The notes under the pieces: generated by a model
What the model was told of the DNA's origin: nothing
The model's database searches: none
What the model saw: the letters and a program-made list of their open reading frames with translations, nothing else
In this document: one piece after another, positions 1-8,904 of the stretch
Numbering within the stretch: the first letter of the stretch is position 1
Layout: the number at the start of each line of letters is the position of its first letter
Source: an uncultured Lachnospiraceae bacterium
GTDB lineage: Bacteria; Bacillota; Clostridia; Lachnospirales; Lachnospiraceae
Assembly (NCBI GenBank): GCA_900544685.1
Contig: UQWA01000010.1
Location: forward strand, 30,655 to 94,654
Direction of reading: 5' to 3'
Length of the DNA stretch: 64,000 nucleotides
Translations under genes and position numbers: made by a program

Positions 1-707
1 CCTATATGTTTATCCGCAGCAAAGTATTGTTGAAGGATTTTATCCGTCTGTCTCTGCCGGCACTGGGAAATGACGTATCCTGGAGTGTGGGATTTGCCAT
101 GTATTCTGTGATACTGGGACATCTTTCCACCGATGTGGTAGCTGCCAATTCTCTGGCTACCGTAGTGAGAAATATTGGTTCGGTTTTCTGCCTTGCCATT
201 GCCAGTGCGGGAACGATTCTGCTTGGCAACATCATGGGAAAAGGCGATCTGGAGAAGTCAAAAGAATACGCGTCCAGGATGCTGAGAATGACAGTCATTG
301 CAGGAGCAGTCGGAGGACTGATCGTACTGGCTGTGACACCGTTTGTCCTGCATTTCGCATCATTGAATGAAACAGCGATGCATTATCTTAAAATTATGCT
401 GCTGATTAATACCTACTACATTATGGGGTCCGCAGTGAACACGGCATTGATTGCCGGAGTATTCCGGGCAGGAGGAGATACCAGATTCGGACTGATCTGT
501 GATACCATTGATATGTGGTGCTATGCAGTGCCACTTGGATTTCTCGCAGCTTTTGTATTTAAGCTGCCGGTGCTCTGGGTGTACTTCCTGCTGTTTACCG
601 ATGAATTTGTCAAATGGCCGTGGGTATTTCACCATTACAGGCAGGGGGTCTGGGCACAGAATATAACCAGAGAAGAAGTGTTTGATGAAACAAAACAGAT
701 GGTATGA
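1..707 (+). CDS. MATE family efflux transporter, C-terminal part (cut by window edge)
   Basis: This is the C-terminal half of a multidrug and toxin extrusion (MATE) membrane transporter, which exports drugs or metabolites using a Na+ or H+ gradient. The reading frame is already open at the first bases, and about 235 residues are visible where a full MATE protein has about 450, so the start lies outside the window. The visible part has about six hydrophobic helices, a polar Gly-rich stretch ending FRAGGDTRFG near residue 155 typical of MATE C-lobes, and a short charged tail. An ABC exporter gene follows 39 bases later, so the two may form an export operon. The family is confident; the substrate is unknown. 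Confidence 0.85.
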   Translation, partial: YMFIRSKVLLKDFIRLSLPALGNDVSWSVGFAMYSVILGHLSTDVVAANSLATVVRNIGSVFCLAIASAGTILLGNIMGKGDLEKSKEYASRMLRMTVIAGAVGGLIVLAVTPFVLHFASLNETAMHYLKIMLLINTYYIMGSAVNTALIAGVFRAGGDTRFGLICDTIDMWCYAVPLGFLAAFVFKLPVLWVYFLLFTDEFVKWPWVFHHYRQGVWAQNITREEVFDETKQMV

Positions 708-746
708 AAGAATGGTAAATTACAAACAGAATTGAGGAATATGTAT

Positions 747-2510
747 ATGAACACAAAAGAACACAAAAAAAGCACATGGCATCTGATACAGAGATTCTGG
801 CCATATGAAAAAAAGTATTTAAAAACAGTCCTGCTGGATCTTTTCTGTGCAGCACTGACCTGTTTATGTGATCTGGTATTGCCGTTGATTTTGCGTACCA
901 TCACCAATTTGGCGATGACGGATCTGGCAGCCCTTACCGTATCACTGGTGTTGAAGCTGACATTTCTGTATTTTGTACTCCGGCTGATTGATGCGGGAGC
1001 GCAGTATTTTATGGCAGATATGGGACATGTGATGGGGGTCTATATTGAGACCGATATGAGGGAAGATGCTTTTGATCATCTGTTGAAGCTGGGGTATACC
1101 TATTATTCCAATACCAAGATCGGACAGATTATGGGACGGATTACGAATGATTTGTTTGATGTGACGGAGTTCGCACATCACTGTCCGGAAGAATTTTTTA
1201 TTGCCGGATTGAAGTTTGTGGTAAGTTTTATTATTTTATGCACTTACAATGTAGCACTCACAGTGATTATTTTTGCCTGCGTTCCGCTTATGACCGTGGT
1301 TTCCATCAAACTGAATCGCTGGCAGAGAGAAGCGTTCCGCAGACAGAGAGTGCAGATCGGGGAATTAAATGCACAGATCGAGGATTCTCTTCTGGGAGAG
1401 CGGGTGGTAAAGGCTTTTGGTGTAGAAGAACGGGAAAAAGCAAAATTTACCCAGGGAAATCAGGAATTTCAGCGTATCAAAAAATTGACCTATAAGGCAA
1501 TGGCGGCATTTCAGGCGTCTACAAGACTCTTTGATGGACTGATGTATCTGCTGGTTGTGCTGGGAGGAGGTCTGTTTGTAATCCGTGGTGCAATCTCACC
1601 GGGAGATCTGGTAGCGTATGTGATGTACGTATCCACTCTGATTGCAACGATTCGAAGAATTGTGGAATTCGCAGAGCAGTTCCAGAGAGGTATGACCGGT
1701 ATCGAGCGTTTTTTTGAGATTATGGATGCGCCGGTTGAGATTCAGGATGCACCAGATGCAGTACCGCTTCAGTTAAAAGATGGAGCTATTGATTTTAAAA
1801 ATGTATCATTTGAGTATCCGGATGACCACAATCATGTATTAAAAAATCTGTCTCTGCATATTGCACCGGGAGAGCGGGTGGCGCTGGTGGGGTCATCCGG
1901 CGGTGGAAAGACCACATTATGCAACCTGATTCCAAGATTTTATGATGTGACTGGTGGTGAGATCGATATTGACGGACAGAATATCAGTTCCGTAACCTTA
2001 AAAAGCCTTCGGACAGCTATCGGCGTGGTGCAGCAGGATGTCTATCTGTTCAGCGGAAGTGTGGCGGAGAACATTGCATATGGAAGAATAAATGCCACCA
2101 TGGAAGAAATCCGAGAAGCAGCCAGACTGGCCGGTGCGGATGAATTCATTATGGGATTAAAAGATGGATATGATACTTATGTGGGAGAACGGGGCGTGAA
2201 GCTGTCTGGCGGGCAAAAGCAGCGAATTTCCATAGCAAGAGTATTTTTAAAGAATCCGCGGATACTGATTCTGGATGAAGCAACCAGTGCGCTGGATAAT
2301 GAAAGTGAGCTGCTGGTGGGACAGAGCCTTAGCAAGCTGGCGAAGGGAAGAACGACAATTACTATAGCACACAGACTGACGACGATCAAAGACTACGACC
2401 GGATTCTGGTACTTTCGGGAGAAGGTGTGGAAGAGGAAGGAACCCACGAAGAGCTGTTAAAGAAAAAAGGAAGCTATTATCGTTTCTGGAACCAGTTGAA
2501 TGAAGTATAA
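747..2510 (+). CDS. ABC exporter, fused membrane and ATPase domains
   Basis: A half-size ABC exporter of about 587 residues that would work as a dimer in the cytoplasmic membrane. Residues 1-310 hold the six-helix transmembrane domain; the ATPase domain follows with Walker A GSSGGGKTT near residue 381, signature LSGGQKQR near 485, Walker B ILILDEATSALD near 507 and H-loop IAHRLTTI. Walker A carries Gly-Gly where Ser/Gly-x-Gly is usual, a mild variant. The ATG at 747 is preferred because GAGGA ends 8 bases upstream; the ATG at 741 is too close to that site. Substrate could be a drug, lipid or peptide; nothing nearby decides. Confidence 0.88.
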   Translation: MNTKEHKKSTWHLIQRFWPYEKKYLKTVLLDLFCAALTCLCDLVLPLILRTITNLAMTDLAALTVSLVLKLTFLYFVLRLIDAGAQYFMADMGHVMGVYIETDMREDAFDHLLKLGYTYYSNTKIGQIMGRITNDLFDVTEFAHHCPEEFFIAGLKFVVSFIILCTYNVALTVIIFACVPLMTVVSIKLNRWQREAFRRQRVQIGELNAQIEDSLLGERVVKAFGVEEREKAKFTQGNQEFQRIKKLTYKAMAAFQASTRLFDGLMYLLVVLGGGLFVIRGAISPGDLVAYVMYVSTLIATIRRIVEFAEQFQRGMTGIERFFEIMDAPVEIQDAPDAVPLQLKDGAIDFKNVSFEYPDDHNHVLKNLSLHIAPGERVALVGSSGGGKTTLCNLIPRFYDVTGGEIDIDGQNISSVTLKSLRTAIGVVQQDVYLFSGSVAENIAYGRINATMEEIREAARLAGADEFIMGLKDGYDTYVGERGVKLSGGQKQRISIARVFLKNPRILILDEATSALDNESELLVGQSLSKLAKGRTTITIAHRLTTIKDYDRILVLSGEGVEEEGTHEELLKKKGSYYRFWNQLNEV

Positions 2511-2601
2511 AAACTCCACGATTGTGCAGAAAAATTTACTGAATATCTGAAGAAACCGATTCCAGATCATGCACGAAAAGTATTCATGTAGAGGTATTGT
2601 G

Positions 2602-3141
2602 ATGGTATATACAGGCACATATAAATCAGAAATAGGAGATATTTTACTGGCAGCAGATGAGATCGGACTTACTGGACTGTGGTTTATAGGACAAAAATAC
2701 TTTGCCAATACGCTCCCAAAAGAATACATTTCGCAGGAAACTTCAGTGCTTACGGAGGCGAAAAAATGGCTGGATGTGTATTTTTCCGGGCAGGAACCAA
2801 AGTTTACGCCGCCCCTGCATCCGGATGGAACTGTTTTCCGCCATGCAGTATGGGAGATTTTATTGCAGATTCCGTATGGAGAGACGATTACCTATGGAGA
2901 GATTGCAAGGAGACTGGCGAAGAAACAGAATGCAGCGCATATGTCTGCACAGGCTGTAGGCGGTGCAGTGGGACACAACGAAGTTTCCATTATCATTCCC
3001 TGTCACCGTGTGGTGGGAACCAATGGCAGACTGACCGGATATGCAGGAGGCATTGATAAAAAGATCGCATTGTTAAAATTGGAACATACAGACTTGCTAT
3101 TTTCCGAAAAAACCACTATAATCAACAACAGAATAGTTTGA
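2602..3141 (+). CDS. ogt: Methylated-DNA--protein-cysteine S-methyltransferase
   Basis: A suicide DNA repair protein that takes alkyl groups from O6-alkylguanine onto its own cysteine. The active-site motif PCHRVVG places the acceptor at Cys134, preceded by the helix-turn-helix region (YGETITYGEIARRLA) that binds DNA. About 179 residues matches Ogt/MGMT length, and there is no Ada-type zinc regulatory domain. The ATG at 2602 has AGAGG 7 bases upstream; an ATG at 2569 is in frame but lacks a good site. The cyclophilin gene follows 14 bases later. Confidence 0.93.
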   Translation: MVYTGTYKSEIGDILLAADEIGLTGLWFIGQKYFANTLPKEYISQETSVLTEAKKWLDVYFSGQEPKFTPPLHPDGTVFRHAVWEILLQIPYGETITYGEIARRLAKKQNAAHMSAQAVGGAVGHNEVSIIIPCHRVVGTNGRLTGYAGGIDKKIALLKLEHTDLLFSEKTTIINNRIV

Positions 3142-3155
3142 AAAGGAGAACGATT

Positions 3156-3677
3156 ATGGCACAGAATCCAATTGTTACCATCACTATGGACAACGGTGAT
3201 GTAATGAAAGCAGAATTGTATCCGGAAATTGCACCGAATACTGTAAATAATTTTATCAGTCTGGTAAAAAAGGGCTTCTATGATGGACTGATTTTCCATC
3301 GTGTTATCAACGGATTTATGATTCAGGGCGGATGCCCGCAGGGAACCGGCATGGGTGGTCCTGGATACTGCATTAAGGGAGAATTCGCAGATAACAGATT
3401 CCAGAATGATCTGGCACATACTCCTGGAGTATTATCTATGGCAAGAGCGATGCATCCAAACTCAGGTGGATCTCAGTTCTTTATCATGCACAAGGCAGCT
3501 CCGCATCTGGATGGTTCTTATGCAGCATTTGGTAAAGTGATGGAAGGTATGGATGTGGTAAATAAGATCGCAGAAGTAGATACCGACTACAGCGACAGAC
3601 CACTGGATGAGCAGAAGATCAAATCCATGACAGTAGAGACCTTTGGAGTGGATTATCCAGAACCAGAGAAATGTTAA
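3156..3677 (+). CDS. Cyclophilin-type peptidyl-prolyl cis-trans isomerase
   Basis: A small single-domain cyclophilin of about 173 residues that speeds proline isomerisation during protein folding. Diagnostic segments are FHRVINGFMIQGG, the active-site strand with Arg and Phe, and HPNSGGSQFFIMH near the middle. There is no signal peptide, so it is probably cytoplasmic. The ATG at 3156 sits 6 bases after AAAGGAGA. A strong hairpin terminator lies just after the stop codon, inside the start of the next gene, suggesting most transcripts end here. Confidence 0.93.
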   Translation: MAQNPIVTITMDNGDVMKAELYPEIAPNTVNNFISLVKKGFYDGLIFHRVINGFMIQGGCPQGTGMGGPGYCIKGEFADNRFQNDLAHTPGVLSMARAMHPNSGGSQFFIMHKAAPHLDGSYAAFGKVMEGMDVVNKIAEVDTDYSDRPLDEQKIKSMTVETFGVDYPEPEKC

Positions 3678-4474
3678 ATCACATGAGATGTGTCGGGGAT
3701 AGCAATATCCCCGGCATTTTTGTAACCACAAAAGAAGAACTGGAAGAAAAGTGGAAAATACATGGGATACAGGCAGTATACCTTATCGATCAGATAGAAC
3801 TGCTGCGAGTGATAAAGCAACTGGGCGGGGCATGTATTTATCTGGAGAAGCAAAATGGTATTATTTGCTGTGAAGCTGATTACATCTGGCAGATGTCTGA
3901 TGAGACAGACTTGCCGGATGAAGCTTATATTTACCGTGTCTGGCAGCGTCATATGCATCTGCCATGGCTGATTACGAAGACAGAACACTTGCTCCTTCGG
4001 GAATCTGTTATGGAGGATTTGCCGTGTTTTCAGCAGTTTTACAAAGAAGAACGAGACAATCCTGATGTGCAGCAATTGTGTGAAGGGGAAGAACAGCTTC
4101 ATACTTACATCGCTACCCGTTATCCACTTCTTGAGTACGGCCTCTGGACAATTGTGGATAAAGCCACTGCTACCGTAGTTGGCCGGGCTGGAATCGAAGA
4201 ACTCCCGGAAGATTATGGTGATCTTGCCGGTGAACCAGAGTTGTCCTATCTGATCGGAAAAGAATATCGGGGAAGCGGTATAGCCAAAGAAGCATGCCAG
4301 GCTATCTTACATTATGCAGCGGAAGAACTGGAGATGAAAAGAATCTATTTAAGAACTTCCAGAGAGAATTTCCATTCTCGGAAACTGGCAGAAAAGCTCG
4401 GTCTGTTAAAGGTTGAATCTATAACTGAGTATAAAGATTTGCTATATTGTGGCTTATTGACTTTTGAAAGATAA
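3671..4474 (+). CDS. GNAT family N-acetyltransferase with extra N-terminal domain
   Basis: About 267 residues. The last 160 form a Gcn5-related acetyltransferase domain: LLLRESVMEDLP at its start, ELSYLIGKEYRGSGIAKEA as the acetyl-CoA binding segment, and a RIYLRTSRENFHSRKLAEKLG tail helix, all typical of RimJ-like enzymes. The first 100 residues (AVYLIDQIELLRVIKQLG...) are a separate small domain I cannot name. The ATG overlaps the cyclophilin stop by 7 bases; no later in-frame ATG or GTG with a good binding site is seen, yet the frame runs through a strong terminator hairpin, so the true start is uncertain. The acetylated substrate is unknown. Confidence 0.75.
   Translation: MLNHMRCVGDSNIPGIFVTTKEELEEKWKIHGIQAVYLIDQIELLRVIKQLGGACIYLEKQNGIICCEADYIWQMSDETDLPDEAYIYRVWQRHMHLPWLITKTEHLLLRESVMEDLPCFQQFYKEERDNPDVQQLCEGEEQLHTYIATRYPLLEYGLWTIVDKATATVVGRAGIEELPEDYGDLAGEPELSYLIGKEYRGSGIAKEACQAILHYAAEELEMKRIYLRTSRENFHSRKLAEKLGLLKVESITEYKDLLYCGLLTFER
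3694..3721 (+). terminator. Rho-independent terminator after the cyclophilin gene
   Basis: Perfect 8-bp stem CGGGGATA/TATCCCCG with loop GCAA, followed by GCATTTTT. It lies within the first 50 bases of the following GNAT reading frame. Confidence 0.8.
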
Positions 4475-4485
4475 GAGTATATCAT
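4457..4485 (+). promoter_or_regulatory. Promoter of metQ
   Basis: TTGACT at 4457-4462, 17-base spacer, TATCAT at 4480-4485. It overlaps the end of the GNAT gene and predicts a 5' leader of about 180 bases before metQ. Confidence 0.65.
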
Positions 4486-4489
4486 TTAA

Positions 4490-4669
4490 CCCATATAAAA
4501 CCTATGAACAAATAGGACAACGATATCAGCGGAGTGCAGGGCGCGCGGCAATCCTTGATATCCTGTAACAGAACTTAACCGTTTCAGCCAGGCAGTTCCC
4601 AGAAGAAAAACGAACCTGACCTGACAGAACATATAACAGAATATCAGAGAGAAAAAGGAGATTAGAATT
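4490..4669 (+). promoter_or_regulatory. Long untranslated leader of metQ with inverted repeats
   Basis: This 180-base leader contains small hairpins (CCTA/TAGG near 4501-4516) and a larger stem GATATCA at 4522-4528 with TGATATC at 4556-4562 enclosing a GC-rich loop. I do not find the conserved S-box (SAM-I) or T-box segments that usually control methionine transporters. A control role is inferred only from length and structure. Confidence 0.4.
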
Positions 4670-5563
4670 ATGAAAAGAGTACTTGCATCCATCGCAGCAG
4701 CAACATTAACCCTGGCACTGGCCGTACCGGCAGCAGCAGAAGGAACCATTAAGGTAGCAGCATCACCGACACCACATGCAGAGATCCTGGAAGCAGCAAA
4801 GAGCATTCTGGCAGATGAAGGATGGGATCTGGAAGTGACTGAATTCGAAGATTACGTTCAGCCAAATCTGGTAGTAGAGAGCGGTGACTTCGATGCCAAC
4901 TATTTCCAGCATATACCATATCTGGAAAGCTTCAATGAAGAAAAAGGAACTCATCTGGTAGATGCAGGAGACATTCACTATGAACCATTTGGAATTTATC
5001 CTGGAACAAAGAGCAGTCTGGATGAACTGGAAGACGGAGATACCATTGCTGTACCAAATGATACTACAAATGAAGCAAGAGCACTTCTTCTTCTTCAGGA
5101 CAACGGAGTACTTACCTTAAAAGAAGGCGCAGGACTGACAGCTACAGTAAATGATATCGAATCTACCACAAAAGATATTAAGATTCAGGAACTGGAAGCA
5201 GCACAGGTACCGAGAGTGCTTGGAGAAGTAGCATTCGCAGTTATCAATGGTAACTACGCAGTAGAAGCAGGACTTTCCGTAGCAGATGATGCAATCGCAT
5301 ATGAAGCATCTGATTCAGAAGCCGCTAAGACTTATGTAAATATCATTGCAGTAAAAGAAGGAAACGAAGACAATGAAGGTATCGTAGCACTGGTAGACGC
5401 ACTGAAGTCTGACGAGATCAAAGACTTCATCAATGAGACATACAACGGTGCAGTTATTCCTTATGAACCATCCGATGATGCAGAAGCTGCTACAGAAGAA
5501 GCTACAGAAGCAGCATCTGAAGAAGCAACTGAGGTAGTTGAGACAGAGACAGAAGCTCAGTAA
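4670..5563 (+). CDS. metQ: Methionine ABC transporter substrate-binding protein (NlpA/MetQ family)
   Basis: The extracytoplasmic receptor of a D/L-methionine importer, about 297 residues. MetQ hallmarks are KVAASPTPHAEILE after the signal, DYVQPN, DANYFQHIPYLESF and FGIYPGTKSSL. The signal peptide (MKRVLASIAAATLTLALAV-PAAA) ends in a type I cleavage site and has no lipobox cysteine, although MetQ is normally a lipoprotein in Gram-positive bacteria. The last 30 residues are an acidic Glu/Thr/Ala-rich tail of uncertain use. A strong AAAAAGGAG site precedes the ATG. The gene is first in the metQ-metN-metI set. Confidence 0.9.
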   Translation: MKRVLASIAAATLTLALAVPAAAEGTIKVAASPTPHAEILEAAKSILADEGWDLEVTEFEDYVQPNLVVESGDFDANYFQHIPYLESFNEEKGTHLVDAGDIHYEPFGIYPGTKSSLDELEDGDTIAVPNDTTNEARALLLLQDNGVLTLKEGAGLTATVNDIESTTKDIKIQELEAAQVPRVLGEVAFAVINGNYAVEAGLSVADDAIAYEASDSEAAKTYVNIIAVKEGNEDNEGIVALVDALKSDEIKDFINETYNGAVIPYEPSDDAEAATEEATEAASEEATEVVETETEAQ

Positions 5564-5587
5564 AAATTCAAGTCGAGCACGAACGAG

Positions 5588-5637
5588 GGGCAGATGTGGG
5601 ATTTTATCTTGCAACTGCCCTGTTTTTACGATAAAAT
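5588..5637 (+). terminator. Hairpin terminator between metQ and metN
   Basis: GGGCAG pairs with CTGCCC, followed by TGTTTTT. Located between the binding protein and its ATPase/permease, it probably allows partial read-through so that metQ is made in excess. Confidence 0.55.
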
Positions 5638-5672
5638 AAAGCGTGTTGCAAAGAGATAAGAGGAGGGAACCC

Positions 5673-6683
5673 ATGGAACCGATTATAAAAATAGAACATC
5701 TGGATAAGTGGTTTAAAGTCAAAGACATGGATGTACATGCCCTGGATGATATTTCTCTCGATATTTATAAAGGAGAGATCTATGGGATTATTGGTATGTC
5801 TGGTGCCGGTAAGAGTACTCTGGTGCGGTGTCTGAATTTTCTGGAAAGACCCACATCCGGAGATGTGATTGTGGATGGAAAAAATCTGGCAAAGCTGTCC
5901 AATAAGGAACTGCGTGCCACCAGAAAAGATATTGGCATGATTTTCCAGCATTTTAATCTGCTAATGCAGAGAAATGTACTGGACAATGTATGTTTCCCAA
6001 TGGAACTGGCTGGAATTAAGAAAAAAGAGGCCAGAGAAAAGGCACTGGAATATCTGAAAGTTGTAGGACTGGAAGAGAAAGCAAAAGCTTATCCGGCACA
6101 GCTTTCCGGTGGACAAAAGCAGCGTGTGGCCATTGCCAGAGTGCTTGCCAGTGATCCTAAGATTCTGCTTTGTGATGAAGCAACCAGTGCATTGGATCCG
6201 CAGACTACTAAGTCCATTCTACAACTGTTAAAGGAGATTAATCAGAAGTATGGTATCACCATTGTAATCATTACCCATGAGATGGCAGTAGTGCAGGAGA
6301 TCTGCAGCCATGTGGCAATCATTGATCACGGTAAGCTGGCAGAGCACGGCCTGGTCAGTGACATTTTCACTGCACCGAAGTCCAAGGAAGCTAAGAAGCT
6401 GATCTATCAGGGCTATAAACATGTGAAAGAGATGAAAGGCAAGCGTTGTGTGCGAATTGTATTTTCGGAGAACTCATCTTTTGAGCCGGTAATCGGAAAC
6501 ATGGTATTAACATGCAAGGCACCGGTAAACATCCTTTATGCTCATACCACGGATCTTGATGGGGTAGCCAAGGGAGAGATGATCCTGCAGCTGCCGGAAG
6601 ACAGAATCATCGGAGATCAGATGATCGAGTATCTGAAAAAAGCAAAACTTGCAGTGGAGGTGTTAGAAGATTATGTGGGATAG
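5673..6683 (+). CDS. metN: Methionine ABC transporter ATP-binding protein
   Basis: Energises methionine import with MetI and MetQ. Walker A GMSGAGKST is at residues 41-48, signature LSGGQKQR near 144, Walker B ILLCDEATSALDP near 165. Residues 265-336 form the NIL domain, in known MetN proteins the site where methionine binds and inhibits transport, so feedback inhibition is likely. The ATG at 5673 follows AGGAGGG closely. Length (336) is normal for MetN. It overlaps metI by 11 bases. Confidence 0.95.
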   Translation: MEPIIKIEHLDKWFKVKDMDVHALDDISLDIYKGEIYGIIGMSGAGKSTLVRCLNFLERPTSGDVIVDGKNLAKLSNKELRATRKDIGMIFQHFNLLMQRNVLDNVCFPMELAGIKKKEAREKALEYLKVVGLEEKAKAYPAQLSGGQKQRVAIARVLASDPKILLCDEATSALDPQTTKSILQLLKEINQKYGITIVIITHEMAVVQEICSHVAIIDHGKLAEHGLVSDIFTAPKSKEAKKLIYQGYKHVKEMKGKRCVRIVFSENSSFEPVIGNMVLTCKAPVNILYAHTTDLDGVAKGEMILQLPEDRIIGDQMIEYLKKAKLAVEVLEDYVG

Positions 6684-7338
6684 TACTATAATTATGATGA
6701 TCGTCCGTGGTATCGGAGAGACCTTATATATGACACTGACATCCACCCTGCTTGGGTATGTGCTGGGACTGCCAATGGGTATTTTACTGGTAATCTGTGC
6801 AAAAGACGGCATTCGTCCGAATGCGTTGGTTTATAAGATTTTTGACTTGATTTCTAATATTTTCAGAAGTATACCGTTTCTGATTTTACTGATTCTGGTG
6901 ATGCCTTTGACAGCAAAGCTGGTAGGAAAAAGCTATGGTTCAACAGCAACCATCGTACCACTGACTTTTGCGGCAGCACCGTACATTGCACGTATGGTAG
7001 AATCTTCTTTAAAAGAGGTAGATCGTGGCGTTATTGAAGCCGCACAGAGCATGGGTGCCAGCACCTGGGAGATCGTGTGGAAGGTCTATTTAAAAGAAGC
7101 CAGAACATCCCTGATTGTGAATGCAACTATCGCAACAGGAACGATTCTTGGATATTCTGCTATGGCAGGAACTGTCGGCGGCGGTGGTCTGGGAGATATC
7201 GCCATTCGTTATGGATACTACCGTTATCAGGTGGATATCATGATTGTGACCGTCATTATTCTGGTACTTCTGGTGCAGTTATTCCAGAGCATCGGAATGC
7301 TGATCTCCAAGAAGATGGACAGAAGACGGATCGACTAA
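6673..7338 (+). CDS. metI: Methionine ABC transporter permease
   Basis: A five-helix inner membrane permease of 221 residues carrying the binding-protein-dependent transport loop (EAAQSMGAS followed by an Ile/Val-rich segment), which docks onto MetN. It overlaps the end of metN, so translation is probably coupled. The motif AMAGTVGGGGLGDIAIRYGY near residue 160 is characteristic of MetI. malQ starts 30 bases after it with no terminator in between. Confidence 0.95.
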   Translation: MWDSTIIMMIVRGIGETLYMTLTSTLLGYVLGLPMGILLVICAKDGIRPNALVYKIFDLISNIFRSIPFLILLILVMPLTAKLVGKSYGSTATIVPLTFAAAPYIARMVESSLKEVDRGVIEAAQSMGASTWEIVWKVYLKEARTSLIVNATIATGTILGYSAMAGTVGGGGLGDIAIRYGYYRYQVDIMIVTVIILVLLVQLFQSIGMLISKKMDRRRID

Positions 7339-7368
7339 AATATAAAAAGAGAAAAAGAGGAAGAACAA

Positions 7369-8853
7369 GTGAAGAGAGCAAGTGGCATTTTGCTGCCAAT
7401 CAGCAGCCTTCCATCCCCGTACGGGATTGGAACATTTTCAAAAGAAGCATATAAATTCGTAGATTTTCTGGCAAATGCCGGACAGACCTACTGGCAGATT
7501 CTCCCGCTGGGACCTACCAGCTACGGAGACTCACCGTATCAGTCTTTTTCTACTTTTGCAGGGAATCCATATTTTATTGACCTGAATGAACTGGTCAGAG
7601 AAAAGGTACTGACAAGAGCAGAGTGTAAGGCTGCTGACTGCACTCATCACCCGAATTATGTGGAGTATGGAGAGTTATATGAAAAGCGTTTTGACTTGTT
7701 GAAGAAGGCATACAAACGCAGCCATATTTCTGAAGATCCGGATTTTCAGAAGTTCGTGGACGCAAACAGGGAGTGGATCAAAGATTACGCCCTGTTTATG
7801 ACTGTAAAGAAATGTTTTCATGGAGCGTCCTGGCTGGAGTGGGCAGATGATATCCGTCTGAGATGGGACTATTCTGTGGACTATTATTACAGTCAGTATC
7901 CGGAAGAAATCGAATTTTACGAATATCTTCAGTACAAGTTCAGCCAGCAGTGGAAGAAGCTGAAGACCTATGCCAATGAAAAAGGTATTCTGATCATTGG
8001 GGATATTCCGATTTATGTGGCGATGGACAGTGCAGATGCATGGGCTCATCCGGATCTGTTCCAGATGGATGAGGATCGTAAGCCAAAGGGAGTAGCCGGA
8101 TGCCCGCCGGATGCATTTTCAGATGACGGACAGCTGTGGGGCAATCCGTTATACCGCTGGGATTATCACCGCCATCAGAACTATGACTGGTGGGTCAGCC
8201 GTATGAAGCATTGCTATGAACTTTATGATGTGGTAAGAATCGACCATTTCCGTGGATTTGATGAATATTATTCCATCCCTTACGGGGATGAGACAGCAGT
8301 GAACGGTCACTGGGAAAAGGGACCTGGGATGGATCTTTTCCGTACACTGGAGCATCGTCTGGGACATAAAGAAGTCATTGCCGAAGATCTGGGTATGATG
8401 ACAGAGACCGTGCGCCAGTTGGTAAAAGACAGTGGATATCCGAATATGAAGGTACTGGGATTTGCCTTTGATTCGACAGGAACCAGCGAGCATCTTCCAC
8501 ATAACTATGAAAAAAACTGTGTCTGCTATACAGGAACACATGACAATGAGACATTGATGCAAATGTACGATGGCATGGACAAAAAGACCCTTGCCTTTAC
8601 TACCGATTATCTGAATAATGCGCATTCCACCAGAGAAGAGATCAAATGGGATTTCATTCGTCTGGCCATGCTTTCTGTGGCAGATACCTGTATTGTACCA
8701 ATGCAGGATTATCTGGGACTGGGACAGGAAGCAAGAATGAACTTCCCTTCTACCACAGGAAACAACTGGAAGTGGAGAGTGGGAAAAGAAGATCTGACCA
8801 AACAACTGGCAAAGGAGATTCTGCATCTGACAAAATTAAGCTGCAGACTGTAA
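7369..8853 (+). CDS. malQ: 4-alpha-glucanotransferase (GH77 amylomaltase)
   Basis: Transfers segments of alpha-1,4-glucan between chains in maltodextrin and glycogen metabolism; cytoplasmic. The GH77 signature is clear: N-terminal SGILLPISSLPSPYGIG, nucleophile Asp292 in VVRIDHFRGF, acid/base Glu339 in IAEDLG and Asp392 in GTHDNET. Its 494 residues match the family. The start is a GTG at 7369 with AAAGAGG 8 bases upstream; no competing ATG fits. Its position directly after the methionine importer has no evident metabolic logic and may just be operon packing. Confidence 0.95.
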   Translation: MKRASGILLPISSLPSPYGIGTFSKEAYKFVDFLANAGQTYWQILPLGPTSYGDSPYQSFSTFAGNPYFIDLNELVREKVLTRAECKAADCTHHPNYVEYGELYEKRFDLLKKAYKRSHISEDPDFQKFVDANREWIKDYALFMTVKKCFHGASWLEWADDIRLRWDYSVDYYYSQYPEEIEFYEYLQYKFSQQWKKLKTYANEKGILIIGDIPIYVAMDSADAWAHPDLFQMDEDRKPKGVAGCPPDAFSDDGQLWGNPLYRWDYHRHQNYDWWVSRMKHCYELYDVVRIDHFRGFDEYYSIPYGDETAVNGHWEKGPGMDLFRTLEHRLGHKEVIAEDLGMMTETVRQLVKDSGYPNMKVLGFAFDSTGTSEHLPHNYEKNCVCYTGTHDNETLMQMYDGMDKKTLAFTTDYLNNAHSTREEIKWDFIRLAMLSVADTCIVPMQDYLGLGQEARMNFPSTTGNNWKWRVGKEDLTKQLAKEILHLTKLSCRL

Positions 8854-8904
8854 AAATAAAAAGATTCACATATGCACACATGGAACAAAAGGAGCCAGCG
8901 TGAC

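Noticed and set aside
4490..4669. SAM riboswitch upstream of metQ
   Set aside because: The conserved S-box core segments are not present in the leader.
5470..5563. LPXTG-type wall anchor in the acidic tails of the binding proteins
   Set aside because: No sorting motif, hydrophobic segment or basic tail follows the acidic regions.
8149..8826. 225-codon minus-strand frame opposite malQ
   Set aside because: Antisense shadow of malQ with no recognisable domain.
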